This document shows positions 36,455 through 47,460 of a stretch of DNA of 64,000 bases, piece after piece. Each line of letters starts with the position of its first letter. Within the stretch, counting starts at the first letter, position 1. A model generated the notes under the pieces. The model was not told where the DNA came from. It ran no database searches and worked only from the letters and a program-made list of their open reading frames with translations. The stretch spans positions 62,001-126,000 of the forward strand of contig JACKQL020000064.1 in NCBI GenBank assembly GCA_018296165.2, written 5' to 3'. The stretch is from Termitomyces sp. T153. Taxonomy: Eukaryota; Basidiomycota; Agaricomycetes; Agaricales; Lyophyllaceae. The position numbers and the translations under genes are program-made.

Positions 36455-37530
36455 TCATATATTGAGGCTTCTATATACACGACAATGCACCCTTATGCAC
36501 GGTACAAAAGATGTTAAAATTATTCGCCAAGGAGATATCATCGGACGCACCTGTCATTGAGGATTTCGGGCACATTATCAACCATTCGGCATGATTCCCA
36601 AGCATTGACGTTCCATTTATTCCAACCCCAGCCGTCCTTGATCTGAGATAATGAAAAGTCGCAGGCCAACTGAAAACAAATGTCTCGCATACCTCAGGTT
36701 TCTTATGTGGCGCCAGAATCACTAACCACCTAGCCTTTGAGCTCAATTCCCAAAGAAGAGAAAAGAGCTCGGAAGGGTTCTCCACAAGATGAAGGGCGAA
36801 TGAACAAATAATGATGTCTATAACGGGATAGGGCTCTGGAGACGTTTCATGCGTGAGTTCATCTGTGGATGGTGGTGGCAAGGCGCCTTCTGCGATGTCC
36901 TTGAAGGACAGCGCCGAACATGACAGATGAACTCGGTCACGATATGCAGCTGAGGTAAACTGGGACCTTGAATGTGAACAACTATCAGCTTCTAGGTTCA
37001 ATTAAGACTGACCGGGTCTGCTGCGAGAATTTTAGGTAGACCTAAGTCAGGGCCAATGGGGACAGGGATGATTTGAGGTTTCTGTTGAGGAAGCCTTCCC
37101 AAAGGCTGTTGATCGAGTAAAGGTTCAATGCGAGAGCCAAAAAGCCTCCGCCCGAGCTGCCACCACTCCTGGAAAGCGATAGTTGCCTCTCCACTGCGAG
37201 TCTTGTTTACTTCAGTAGTCTAGGCAAGAATCAGGATACTACCAACCTGCCTGTGTGCTTTCAGCAAAGTCCATATTTGGATAGGACCAAACTCGCACCG
37301 CAAGCCATGTCAAACATGACAATTCTATCTCGCCTGTTGGGGTCAGACGCTGATTCCATTGCCCACCATCTAAACAGAAATGTCGTGAACCTGCGTTGGT
37401 ATTACTACAAGTAGCTTAACTTGTTTAACCATTGAAATATGCATCTTCGGATGCCCGGGAAGTGTGGGTTGCGATAAGTTGACCCGACTTTGGTATAATA
37501 CTATGGGATAACCAGGAGAGGTTAAGAGGC
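36455..37530 (-). CDS. Fungal SAM-methyltransferase-like protein (5' end unresolved)
   Basis: Five exons are firm: 37369-37247, 37209-37013, 36959-36693, 36642-36551 and 36491-36455. They read EIELSCLTWLAVRVW, TRSGEATIAFQEWWQLGRR, the conserved IPVPIGPDLGLPKILAADP, then RVHLSCSALSFKDI, and VIDIIICSFALHLVENPSELF, a degenerate SAM-dependent fold. The end is KDGWGWNKWNVNAWE and VYRSLNI. This matches a fungal family of uncharacterised methyltransferase-like proteins. An upstream exon with LPGHPKMHISM lies at about 37437-37530, but I found no phase-consistent donor joining it to the exon at 37369. Either the first intron is unusual or the 5' part carries a frameshift. The intron 37246-37210 is only 37 nt. 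The start codon is not assigned. Confidence 0.72.
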
Positions 37531-38415
37531 GGCGAATCCAATGATTACTTGTCACCAACCTCAGAAACCCCCTGTTGATAGTTTTCGCGCATGGAATGCG
37601 AAAAGTTCCCTGAGACAGCAACACGATCACCTCGAGACATTGCGCAAGTGTGTGAAAGTAGCAGTACTAGTGAAAGTTGGTTCGAAAATATGTAGCAACA
37701 CTTCTCGATCAGTTACCATCAGTCGCCGGTATACTTTGATTGTAGCGGCGACGAGCGCCAGTCCCCGACTCGTACAGAGAAGAGAAGGATATAACCAACT
37801 GAATTTCTGGTACAAAGTAGATTGTATATATATGCAAATATACAGCAGTATTTTTGCCAAGGTCAGGCAATAGATAGGTTATTTAGGCAATGAGTGTCTT
37901 TTGCAGTCCATGCAACTGCTTCATCATCTTCCAACATCAATTTTGAGTCGTTACTACCTTTGCTGTCATGTTATTTGGACTGTTTTGTGTGACTGGTGTG
38001 CGTCCATGGGAAAGTCTTCATTGTCTAAAATTTCACAGATGTGCTTTTGATTAATCTGTACAGGCTTCGAAAGTTTTGTGGAGTGCAGTTCAGCAACTCT
38101 GATGTTGAGGGCCTGGTTTCTATAGTTATAGTAGGTGCATAGAAACAAAGCTGAAGATATCAGGGACACACCTCAGTTACATGTCTAACAACTAGAAGTA
38201 GTTAATTCAAATGGAATAGAGGAATACATTTGTTGCCAAGTTGCCTAGCTAAGGGGGCTCAGACCTGCAGATATCGTGAACCAGGCCTGAAAGCAAAGCT
38301 CAGGCTTAGCTGCAGCTTGGCTTGAGCTTGGGCCATGGGCTTTGGCTGAAAACTTGATTCAGATGTCTTTTTTTCAAGTTTCAGTATTTAAATGGAGATT
38401 GGATGTGTAAGAATG
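37531..38415. other. Intergenic region before mobile-element island
   Basis: No gene seen. Sequence becomes A/T-richer from about 37650, marking the edge of the transposon-rich island. Confidence 0.4.
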
Positions 38416-38416
38416 A

Positions 38417-38550
38417 TCACAAAGACAAAGTGTCATAAAGACTGAATGTCATAGAGACTGAATGTTGTAAAGACACAGCATTGTAAAGACTGGGTGTAGT
38501 AAAGACAAACTGTTGTAAAAACAGAGTGTTGTAAAGGCAGAGTTGCAAAG
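38417..38550. repeat. 16-bp minisatellite
   Basis: About eight imperfect copies of a 16-bp unit similar to GTAAAGACTGAGTGTT occur in tandem. Later copies keep an exact 16-bp period (GTAAAGACACAGCATT, GTAAAGACTGGGTGTA, GTAAAGACAAACTGTT). It lies in an A/T-rich, non-coding stretch left of the transposon remnants. Confidence 0.8.
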
Positions 38551-38929
38551 AACAAGAAGGACACCACAATATGTGCTCAATCAAAGTTCAGAGAAATTGT
38601 CAGAGGAAGAGTGACATGTCTTTCCAGCAATTGAATAATTGAATGAAATATATTCTGAACATTCTAGAACCTTCAAGAAGCTTTTTAATACATCATGTGA
38701 TAGAGTTGGCAGGGTTTAACTGGACACAGAATGGGGACTAACCAGTTGCAGCTGTTTAGTAAGTGTACAGCCACAAAATTTCCATGCATTTCTCTGATGA
38801 CAGTCTCTAAAGCATGACATGTCTCTACTTCCCTGCTGAGCCCATATATTTATTCAATTTCAAGGCAAACAATATGATGATTCTTATGTACTACTAATCA
38901 AAACACTTTCAGTGAAATTATCCTCATAA

Positions 38930-39894
38930 TCAAAGAAGTATTTCATTGTCATTCTTGAGCTGTTCCTCACCCACAAGACCTACTTCCATGACCTTGGTAG
39001 GTACAATTTTGGTTGATGATGGTCCTGCCCACTGAATATGTATTAGATAACATACAACTGCTGCCTTGAGGACTGAAACCCTTGCAGTGCATGAACTTTT
39101 TGCATGATGAATTGGAATATCTTGGGTCATTCTCATGCTTGCAGTGGAAGTCTAGCTGCTCATTGAGCTTCTCCACTGATTGAATAATGGCTCGCTGCAT
39201 GGTTCTCTGGCTCATAGTCTGCTCAACCTGTATTCCCATGACCTTTCCAATCTCCTTCGATACTTCTCCAACTGTCAACTCTGCAATTCCAACAGAAACC
39301 ATGTAATGTGCAATGTGACATGCCTGACTTGTGTATATCCTGCATTACATAATCTGAAAGGTGTATCCCTTTTTCTTTGCCTTCTCTAGTGCTTTCTAAA
39401 CTGCATACTCCTTGATTGCTTTCAAGCATGCATTTTGCTTCTTGAAACATGTGAGATCCCATGAAAGCATGCAATGTCATTCTTTGAGGGAATCAATCTC
39501 TTGTCCTTGATCATTTGCAAGTACTCTGAGTTTCTGTGCTGATACACCTTACAGCCATTTAATCTCCATTTCCATCTGGACCCTTTTTACCTTCATTCCC
39601 TCATTGGACTGTTTAAGACATTGGTTCTGCTGCTTCTCATTATTTAATTGATATTTTTGTGCCTCCAACTTTGCCTGAACTTGAGCTTGCTGGATGGCTA
39701 CAACATCATTGGATGCTAGCATTCCACAGGGTGTGCAATGTACAGAGTTTAATGCGTGTTTCTGCTGGTATGTTTCTTGAGCTTTGAAAATGATCAGCAT
39801 TTTGGCCTTTGGCTCTTGGAATTATCCATTGGCATGGGGTGAAAAAAGTTGACAAGCAGGGATATGAGCAGTGGACGTTGGCAAGCAACCTCAT
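38930..39894 (-). pseudogene. Degenerate transposon-associated ORF remnants
   Basis: Several short minus-strand frames in changing phase read like pieces of a basidiomycete transposon protein. Examples are LTVGEVSKEIGKVMGIQVEQ followed by TMSQRTMQRAIIQSVEKLN (helix-turn-helix-like), and at 39549-39800 a coiled-coil segment LEAQKYQLNNEKQQNQ after HCTPCG. Stops and frame changes cannot all be removed by introns, so I read this as a decayed gene. The resemblance is from memory of fungal transposon proteins, not a search. Confidence 0.4.
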
Positions 39895-40965
39895 ATTAGT
39901 AAATCGTACAGAATTTGTCCTTTCGACACATCAAGATCTTGTTGCCCAGATGCGTATTACATAAGCTAATTTAAGACTTTGACGTGTACTTCTTCCAAGC
40001 AATTTCTACAGTCATACATTCCTTCTCCACCAACCAAAGCAGAAACATGCTTTTTTCACAAAAAACCAGGAAATGTGCGACTTTTTCTTGTCTTTCAGGA
40101 TTTCCACTTGTAATGTTTTTATTCTATCTTTCCTGAAACAAGTATTGCCCCATAAAAAGATTGGCCTTGTTCAGTGCGCGTCCTGTACCAGCCAGGATTT
40201 GAACTCTTGCGTTCAAACCCGTGTCAACTACCATCAGTCACCCGGTCCATTTCGGGTTATTATTGACTATATTACAATGTAATACCTGAACGCTGAACGT
40301 TTTCATCTTTTTCCTCACTTTAATTGGTCTTTCTGAGCAGTCTTTTATATCCATGTTACTTACCTCAATTTCTCGGAATAAATTGATATCTACCCGACAA
40401 TCTGATATGATGCATCCAGTGTTCCGCGTTTGAAATTGCAGGTGACACTGACACGTCACGTTCCGCATTCTGCTGCCCCCCATTTCTGTCAGAGTTTTGC
40501 CAGTGGGTGACAGCGAGCCTTGAGATACAACATGCAGCCATAGATGCCCACCTGTGCCCAGCTCAGCATTCTCAGCTCATCAGCGCTGCGTCCTGGAGTC
40601 TCCGCTGCATCACATGAATTCTGTGAAGGTTGAACTCTCTGTATTTACAGATTCTTTGTCTTTGGCTGAGATGGAGACTAGATTGTTGATTCTTGGTTGA
40701 TTCTTGTATCTGGTCATTTAGGTTTGGCTTTTATCCTACTATTGTACTTACCTTTCTCGGGTTCACTAACTTCTGTTTGATGATTCTAGTGTACTATGAG
40801 ATGCCTCACCCTCAATATATGCTGTTATATCTGTGCAATTATAGTGTTTGAGAGCCTGCATGTGCCCGCCAAACTCTGCCTGACACAATGTCGTGGTCTC
40901 AATCTGAAAAATTCCAAGTCGAAACAAGCCATCACACCACTCAACTTAATCATACTCTAGTCACC

Positions 40966-43338
40966 ATGGGCACTTGCAGTGGGTGCGCAATACTCTTTTG
41001 TAATCTCACGGAAGATCAATGTATGAAGTGTAAGAAGCTTTCAAAAGCCACATCGGCTGTCGAGCGCAAGGCAATTGAGGTCTGTCTGATGGTTTATCTA
41101 TATTATGTGTACTTGACTGAACAACAATTCCAGGCTGAGCCGCAGTGCGAAGGATGTTCTGTCATATTCCCATATATGAAAAATGTTCTTTGTGGCACGT
41201 GTCGTGAACGTGAGTCCCAATATCAATGTATCATCTAGAACATTTGCTTACTCTGTCAAAGAAACTGCTTCGGCATCAGGTACTGTTAGTGGTGGGTGAT
41301 TCTTCTGGAATGCCGTTGACTATGGCTAACTCCTGCCCTGTGTTCAGCTACCATCATGTCCACGGATGAGATTCTTTCCCACGCTGCTATTTTTCAAGCT
41401 TCTGCCAATCAGCATCGCCTCAATCAACCTGCTACCAAGAACAAGGGTCTTGAGGCGGCTGATGCAGCCCATATCAAAGCCAAGATAACTTCCCTCCAAA
41501 AACAGGCCAAAGCTGATGTTGTTACCGTCGACGCCACATTATTCTATTACCCCAAGAATGGCACTGCAGCGAAGAAGGTTTTCTTTCCTCATATATCAAA
41601 TCATACAAATACTGACTGTTATATATATGAAGGCACAGCTACTACCTGACTATAAAAAGTACTTCAGCACTGATTCTGCCAAGTCCCTCCTGGAGGGGAC
41701 ACGGAACACTCTTGAAAAGACTTGGTTGACAACTCCAGCTGCTAATGTGAGCAGTCTCAAATTAAACTTTCAAGAGTATGTCTTTGGTTCTATAGTGGTG
41801 AAATATCTTTTATAATGTGACATAGCACTGAGTTTGGGATCGTCACATCGAAATCTGCGGTCATCAATTTTAAACCTACTGAAGAGTATCTTTTGGGAAC
41901 GATTGATGCAATGTACAATGGCCTTTGATCCGAATCAAAGATATCCGATGCAGACTTCAAGGTGCGCAAACTTAGCCTGTGTGTATATGCTCATGAGGTT
42001 CCATCCGAGTCGGTTAGCATTACCAACAGACAATTTCCTGTTGACTTTGCTGATATGTATACAGATCGGGGACAATGATGATTTGTATTATCTGACTGCT
42101 CAGTCATCTGTCCGGCATTCAGGGACCCGCTCAATTGCCCATGCTGGCCAGACATTCACAAAGCGCAAGGCCTCTGGAAGTGCATTTTATCTCAATATGT
42201 ATTTCTATTTGTTTTTAACAAGCGTTTTCAAGGCATATCTACTACCACTGAGTACACTAGTGCCTTCCGCCCTCGCAAACTCCCAGCGGCACCTCAGATC
42301 AAGTTTGACAAGTACAATTGTGACAAGACCACTTTTGTTATTGACACTGCTGGTAATCTTGACGAAGTCATCTCCCGTAACGAGGAGATAGAGATTGCAA
42401 AGAACTGGTGCCAGTTTGCTGCAAGTAATAAGGTGGAAGGAGGTTACCTGTCTAAAGGTGCTACAAAATATGCTTTCATGGTATGTCTTGTGCCCTCATG
42501 TTTATTTCATTTTACTCCAGCTCAAGAACAGGGCCGCATTGGAAGTAAGATGTACGCCATCTTTCAATGTGGAGTAAGCTCTCAAGGTGTCGACAAAGCT
42601 TTGAACCGCGCTGATCTCATCGCTGAACTTAAGCTCTTGGTTCTTGGCCAATACTTTGCCGAATCATTTGCAAATCAGGCTAAGACATATGGAGTTCGAA
42701 TTCCTTGTAAGTACATTTTTCTTACTAGCAATTTCAAGTCTTGACAACTTCATTAGACATTTGGTGGAATAGTGCCGGTGCATTTGTTGGCAAAGCCACC
42801 AACTGCTGGCCTGACGAGGATTCAAGTCTTATGTTTGAATCATTTCTTGCGGCGCCACTTCTTGACACATCGACCCTATACACTGAGCGCAAATTCAGTG
42901 GGAGTGATACAGCTGGACATAGTGTTGACATTGTTGGTGTTGCGCTAGATGCCTATGCTCATCACACTCTCGTTGACACTGATGGGGACATGTTGTTGAC
43001 AGACCTTCAAGGTAGGATCATTTGTATACTGTTGCATGTTCTTTTCTAACATCTAATGTAGGTATCATTGGCCCTGATCAGTCTGTCATTCTATTTGATC
43101 CTCAGGCCCACTCGTATGTGTTTGTCTTCTACTCATTTGAGTTTGTGTTATTAAGCGCATGTATTGAATCTTTAGTCGAAGCAAAGATACAGAATTCTGG
43201 GACCAAGGTTCTGAAGGCATTGAAGCATGGGAGAAGGCACACAAGTGCAACGAAATGTGCAAACAATTGAAATTGAAGGGTGTAGAAGTTTCCCAGAGGC
43301 CCCTTCATCACGGTTTCACACCTCCCCATGAAGATTGA
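40966..43338 (+). CDS. Alpha-type protein kinase (basidiomycete family), possibly with an in-frame stop
   Basis: Exons include 40966-41079, 41134-41209, 41262-41279, 41348-41577, 41633-41775 and one from 41826; later exons run to the stop at 43336-43338 and are only approximately placed. The N-terminus has paired cysteines (CSGCAILF, CMKC, CEGCSVIF, LCGTC) suggesting zinc binding. The C-terminal half shows alpha-kinase features: KFDKYNCDKTTFVI; GYLSKGATKYAF; LNRADLIAELKLLVLGQYF; IVGVALDAYAHHTLVDTDGD; and LLTDLQGIIGPDQSVILFDPQAHS, with the tail FWDQGSEGIEAWEKAHKCN. Alpha-kinases are unrelated in sequence to conventional kinases, and are strongly expanded in some agaricomycetes. A TGA at 41926-41928 is in frame in the exon starting 41826 (after DAMYNGL), with no acceptable intron around it. 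The copy may therefore be broken, or my splice model is wrong there. The first ATG 40888 is in frame too; 40966 has the better context. Confidence 0.7.
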
Positions 43339-43426
43339 CTAGTATACTAAAGTTATAGATCTAGTGCATCTAGCTACGTATAGATCTACACAAGAATTGA
43401 ATGATATTTGAAGTTCATATGTCTAT

Positions 43427-45051
43427 TTACATCAGAGGCAGCATTGCCAAAAAAATAGACCAAACATTGAGAAATGTAATCTCCCTTATACCTAGAGAAT
43501 CAAACACCACCTGTGCTTGTGCGCTATACTCAGGAGTACAAAATGCAAGGACATCCTCTCCATCTTGAATGGCCTCAATCAATCCTGGCAAGATGGAAGT
43601 ATCAACCTCCTGCAAGCAGTTTGCTCCGCCATATTTCTCTGGGAGAACAATTGCAACATTAGGTGCAATGCCAGAGGGATTCTTCTTGTTGGAGTCTTTT
43701 CTGACGACATGATTATTGAACCAATCTCTGAGTTTATCGAGTTCTGCCTGGATGAGTGGTGGCCACAACCATTGAACAAGATTGCTGCAGAGTTTCGTTA
43801 GTTTAAGAGAATTAAGTATAACAGACTAATGATTGGGGTTTGCCTCAGTGTAGACATTTGCGCCAGCATGCCAGAATTGTTTCACATTATCTCCCCATTG
43901 AAGGCGGAAGGGAAGCCATCCTCTTTCAATGGTTATGTTTTGGACACTTCGTAGAAACCGATGAGCTGGAAGTTCATCAGTGGAGAGCTCAGGGTGAAAA
44001 ATCTCTCTACACAAGATCAACAAATTTGACAAGATACTGGTAAGTAAATTACAGCTACCTCAGTGCATTTGCAAGTCCAAACACCTGAGTTGTCTCGCTG
44101 CCGCAGTCTGTACTCATTTGGATGGGCATACCTACATATCAAAGGATCAAAGTCCGGAATTGCTTGTCATTGTGATTGAAGGCTGACCTAGTATAAAGAA
44201 TGAGAACCGAGACCTTTCTATTCAGTTTTGAATCATTGCTTACCTCCATATTCATTGATGAGATGGAGAAAGAGAAGTGCAATGGCTTTCTGCCACCTGT
44301 TGTTGGGGACAACCCACAACCCAAGCCACTTCCCACTCCACACATCACAAACTCCCCAGATAGGAAATCCGATAGCAGCCAACTTGTCGTGGCCATCGCC
44401 CGACCACTCATGGTGGGGTCCAAGCGAAACTAGAACACCACGCTTGATCTTCTTGGACCCTGGCTCATGGATGGTGAACCCTTCAGGGTCTTGAAGATGC
44501 ATCTTGGAACGAACAAAACTCCTAAAAGAATAATGATAAGATGATCGGCCTGAGTATTGTATCAAGAACATGCACCTTGTAAGAGACAAGCCGGTGGTCA
44601 TCAATATACCCTCTCTAATTGACCCAGGGCCTCTTCGGCTGGTAGGATCCAAGGCCATCTGATCAAGGACCATCTGACGCTTGTCTGCCAGAGGTAAGGC
44701 CTTAGTAGTGGCACCGCTGCCCTGGAGTCCATACTGCTTGCGGCAGTGAGCCACAGTAGTTTCACTGACAATTTATAAGTCAGTTATTGAAATGAAGTAA
44801 GTAAGTTTGAACTAACCTCATATGAATGCCATGCTCATTCCAGAGAAGTTGGCTGACCTCTGTGCAGTTTTGGACACCTTGGCGATGATATTCACAGATA
44901 AGAGCTTCCATGCATTTATCATCAGACTTGGCTATTAGCAGTTGGAACAATTAAAAAAAATCAATCAAAAAAGAAGGAAACACTTACGACAGTCCTTATA
45001 CTGGTTGATGCCAGTCGGGTTGTTATTTGCTGGTGTACTTTGAGAGGCCAT
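43427..45051 (-). CDS. Integrase-fold DDE protein (fungal integrase core-domain family; putative transposase)
   Basis: The multi-exon gene starts at 45051 (MASQSTPANNNPTGINQYKD) and ends with TAA at 43427-43429; introns of about 50-75 nt separate the parts. The N-terminus has a helix-turn-helix-like segment (MEALICEYHRQGVQNCTEVS, LLWNEHGIHM, ETTVAHCRKQYG). The core carries HHEWSGDGHDKLAAIGFPIWG (first Asp), QMSTDCGSETTQVFGLANAL (second Asp) and NITIERGWLPFRLQWGDNVK (Glu), consistent with a D-D-E retroviral-integrase-like fold. The C-terminal part reads LDKLRDWFNNHVVRKD and YGGANCLQ, ending IFLAMLPLM. No stop or frameshift was found, so it may be functional. This family is widespread in basidiomycetes; the link to mobility is by fold and context. 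Confidence 0.75.
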
Positions 45052-45190
45052 TGAGAAGAAACTTGAAGGCTGATGAGGATGCTGATTGCGTCAATAGCTC
45101 TGCAGCACTGTATTTATTTAAAGGCCGTTGAGAGCTGGCTGGCTCGTGCGTAAAAATTTTTGCAGGCAGAGTCAAATGATTTGGTGCCTC

Positions 45191-45303
45191 ATTGAGGCAT
45201 TAGACATCCTATTGAGGCATTCAGCATCCCATTGAGACATTCAGTGTCCCATTGAGGGATTAGGCATCCTATTGAGGCATCCTATTGAGGCACTTGGTAT
45301 CCC
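45191..45303. repeat. 20-bp minisatellite upstream of the integrase-fold gene
   Basis: Five nearly exact 20-bp units (ATTGAGGCATTCAGCATCCC type) and one 13-bp partial unit lie in tandem. They sit about 140 bp upstream of the start codon of the minus-strand integrase-fold gene, inside the putative transposon, so they are in or near its promoter. Confidence 0.9.
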
Positions 45304-46531
45304 AAAAGCCCATACCATCTGCCTGGAATCCACAAGTAGAACAGATAAATGTAAAGATAAGACCAATTTGCACGAGATTGAGAATCATTGCAGGACTCAC
45401 CAACATCAGTAAATTACATATAGAGCCAGGTGCCAAGAGTTCAGCATTCAACAGTGACCTGAGCATGCCATCAATTGTGTGGTGGTAAGCAACTAATACG
45501 TCACAGAGAAAGAGAAGTCGTACTGTTGGTGTACTGCTGTGCAGCTGCTGCACTCCAAGAAGACTTCAGAAGTGCTCTGAGAGTAATAGCGTGGAAGGAG
45601 CCAAGCCGGTCCACTAGCCAAATCTCCTCTGCATGCAGCACCTATGATCTGGTGCACTACCAGGATGTGGCCACTGCAAGCCGGAGGTTAAAGGTAGTAG
45701 CAGCGAGAACTTTTCTATGCTGGGGCACAAATGGGGGCTTCAAGGTTGAAGGAGGGGGCAGCGAGGATCATGCACAAAAAGGGCTCAGGCATTGAGGTCC
45801 AATTTCCAAAGCATGACCCAAAACCACTGTCAGTAATGCCTTGCAACACTTTCTGAAGTTGATCACCACACGCTAATTCTCCTTCAGCCAGCACCTAAGA
45901 TCCGACACAGTCAAGACGTGGTCATTGGGTGGAGGAGAGAGCAAAGTAGCAACAACAAAGATAAGCAAAGCTAGAGAAGGCAGAAGGGTATTCATGTGAC
46001 GCAGCACAAGTGCTGATGAGACCTGGGTGCAGATATGTGATGTGTCACCTCAGATGATGGATTATATCACATTGCCGCATAGATATCAATGTATTCTAGA
46101 AATTGGAATAACATGTGTACTTAGAAATAAAAACACTTCCTAGAAAACGATTGCAAGTTCTGACAACCGAAAGACTCAAAAAATAGTGAGGAAGAGATGT
46201 AAAACATTGGGTATTAGTCAATAATAACCCAAGAATAGACCAGGTGACTGGTGGTCGTTGCCGCGGAATTGAACGTAAGAGTTCAAATCCTGGCTGGTAC
46301 AGGACGCGCACCATAGCCTTGGCCAAGACCTAGATAATCTATTGAAATCGACAACCGCACATCATTTCAATCGAAAGATAGTGGTGATATGCCAAAATTT
46401 TGATTTCTCACTAAAGATCACTCTTAGAGAGGAGCAAACATCTACAAACAAAACCGGATTTGGCAGGTATTGCCAGTCCCCACAGAGAACCCTCTCTTGT
46501 TACTTACGTAAAAGAGTCGGGATCGCTTACT

Positions 46532-47281
46532 ATGACCTCTTTTATTATCAAAGACCATGTAAACCGGTCTCAAGCACCCTCATGGGCTCCGGATACGAAC
46601 TCAAATTGCACCTTCTGCCGCATCATAAATAATGAACTACCTGCCTATAAGATATACGAAGATGATGAAATTATTGTTATCTTAGGTGCGTGGTTCAATG
46701 ACAGCAAATTTAAGTACCTACTCTGGTCTTCACATGTTTCAATAAGCTGTATATTGAATTGAAACGTAGACATTCTACCCCTCCGAAGAGGGCATACCCT
46801 CGTCATACCCAAGATCCACTATGCTAGGTTATCTGAATTACCGGCTGACTATGCCGCTGCGACAGGTAAAGTGGTGTCGAGAATCGCTCAAGCATTGACG
46901 AAAGGTACGTTTCGTTGTGCACCATCCCCTGAACATTTCACCAATTGTTAAGTGCACTTGCTACGTTATTTTGACAGCTTTGAACAACACTGCTTTGAAT
47001 GTCGTATGCAACCAGGAATACGCACAAGTGGTACCTCATGTCAGTTTTTCTGCATGCTCCTGAATGTGTCTGGATGAAAGATATATTATATGTAGGTTCA
47101 CTATCACATTATACCTGCCCCGACGTTTGGGACGTCATCAGAATCAACCAAGTGCTCAAAGAAACTCTCGTCAAATCAACCTACGATGAAAGAAATGCAT
47201 CATATGGAATTCAAATCTCGGCGTGAACTTGACGAGGATGATGGTGAAGTGTTGGTGAAGGAGATACGAGCTCGTCTGTAG
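46532..47281 (+). CDS. HIT-family (histidine triad) nucleotide-binding protein
   Basis: Four exons, 46532-46685, 46770-46904, 46978-47039 and 47096-47281, encode 178 aa. The N-terminal CTFCRIINNELPAYKIYEDDE is typical of HIT hydrolases. LPLRRGHTLVIPKIHYARL and NQEYAQVVPHVHYHIIPAP follow, with the catalytic histidine triad HVHYH. Exon 3 ends exactly at PH and exon 4 resumes VHYH. The C-terminal about 50 residues are a charged extension not found in the smallest HINT proteins. The enzyme is expected to hydrolyse nucleotide-phosphoramidates or dinucleotides. The start lies about 220 bp from the outer end of the putative transposon, whose insertion may have affected the promoter. Confidence 0.93.
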
Positions 47282-47460
47282 ATTTGTACGGCCAGACCAT
47301 GATAGCAGACGTGTGCTCAGTCACTGACTCATTTGTTCCTCCTTTTCGAGTCCAGTGACGTGTAAGCTCCCCGGCCTTTCCCCGCGTCATTCTTATATCT
47401 ATCGTCACGTGAAATGACTGACGCGACCAGTCACGTCACCTATTGATCTCTCGTACCATC

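Larger units (their letters stand above)
40175..46311. mobile_element. Putative 6.1-kb transposon with long imperfect inverted repeats, carrying alpha-kinase and DDE integrase genes
   Basis: Left end 40175-40465 matches the reverse complement of the right end 46030-46311. Shared blocks include TGCGCGTCCTGTACCAGCCA at the outer edge, then GGATTTGAACTCTT, GGGTTATTATTGACTA, TTCCTCACT and AATTGATATCTA, and AGGTGACAC. Similarity resumes further in (40576-40620 against 45990-46021: CTCATCAGC and GC(A/G)TCACATGAAT). I estimate 70-80 percent identity with small gaps. Inside lie two convergent genes, the alpha-kinase (+) and the integrase-fold protein (-). Ends plus a transposase-like gene fit a DNA transposon; the kinase would be cargo. 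No target-site duplication was identified with certainty, so the exact borders are open. Confidence 0.6.

Noticed and set aside
46270..46312. tRNA-like 3' half with box B and a terminal CACCA
   Set aside because: The T-stem does not pair and no matching acceptor 5' strand or D-arm exists upstream; the other copy at 40175 is equally incomplete.
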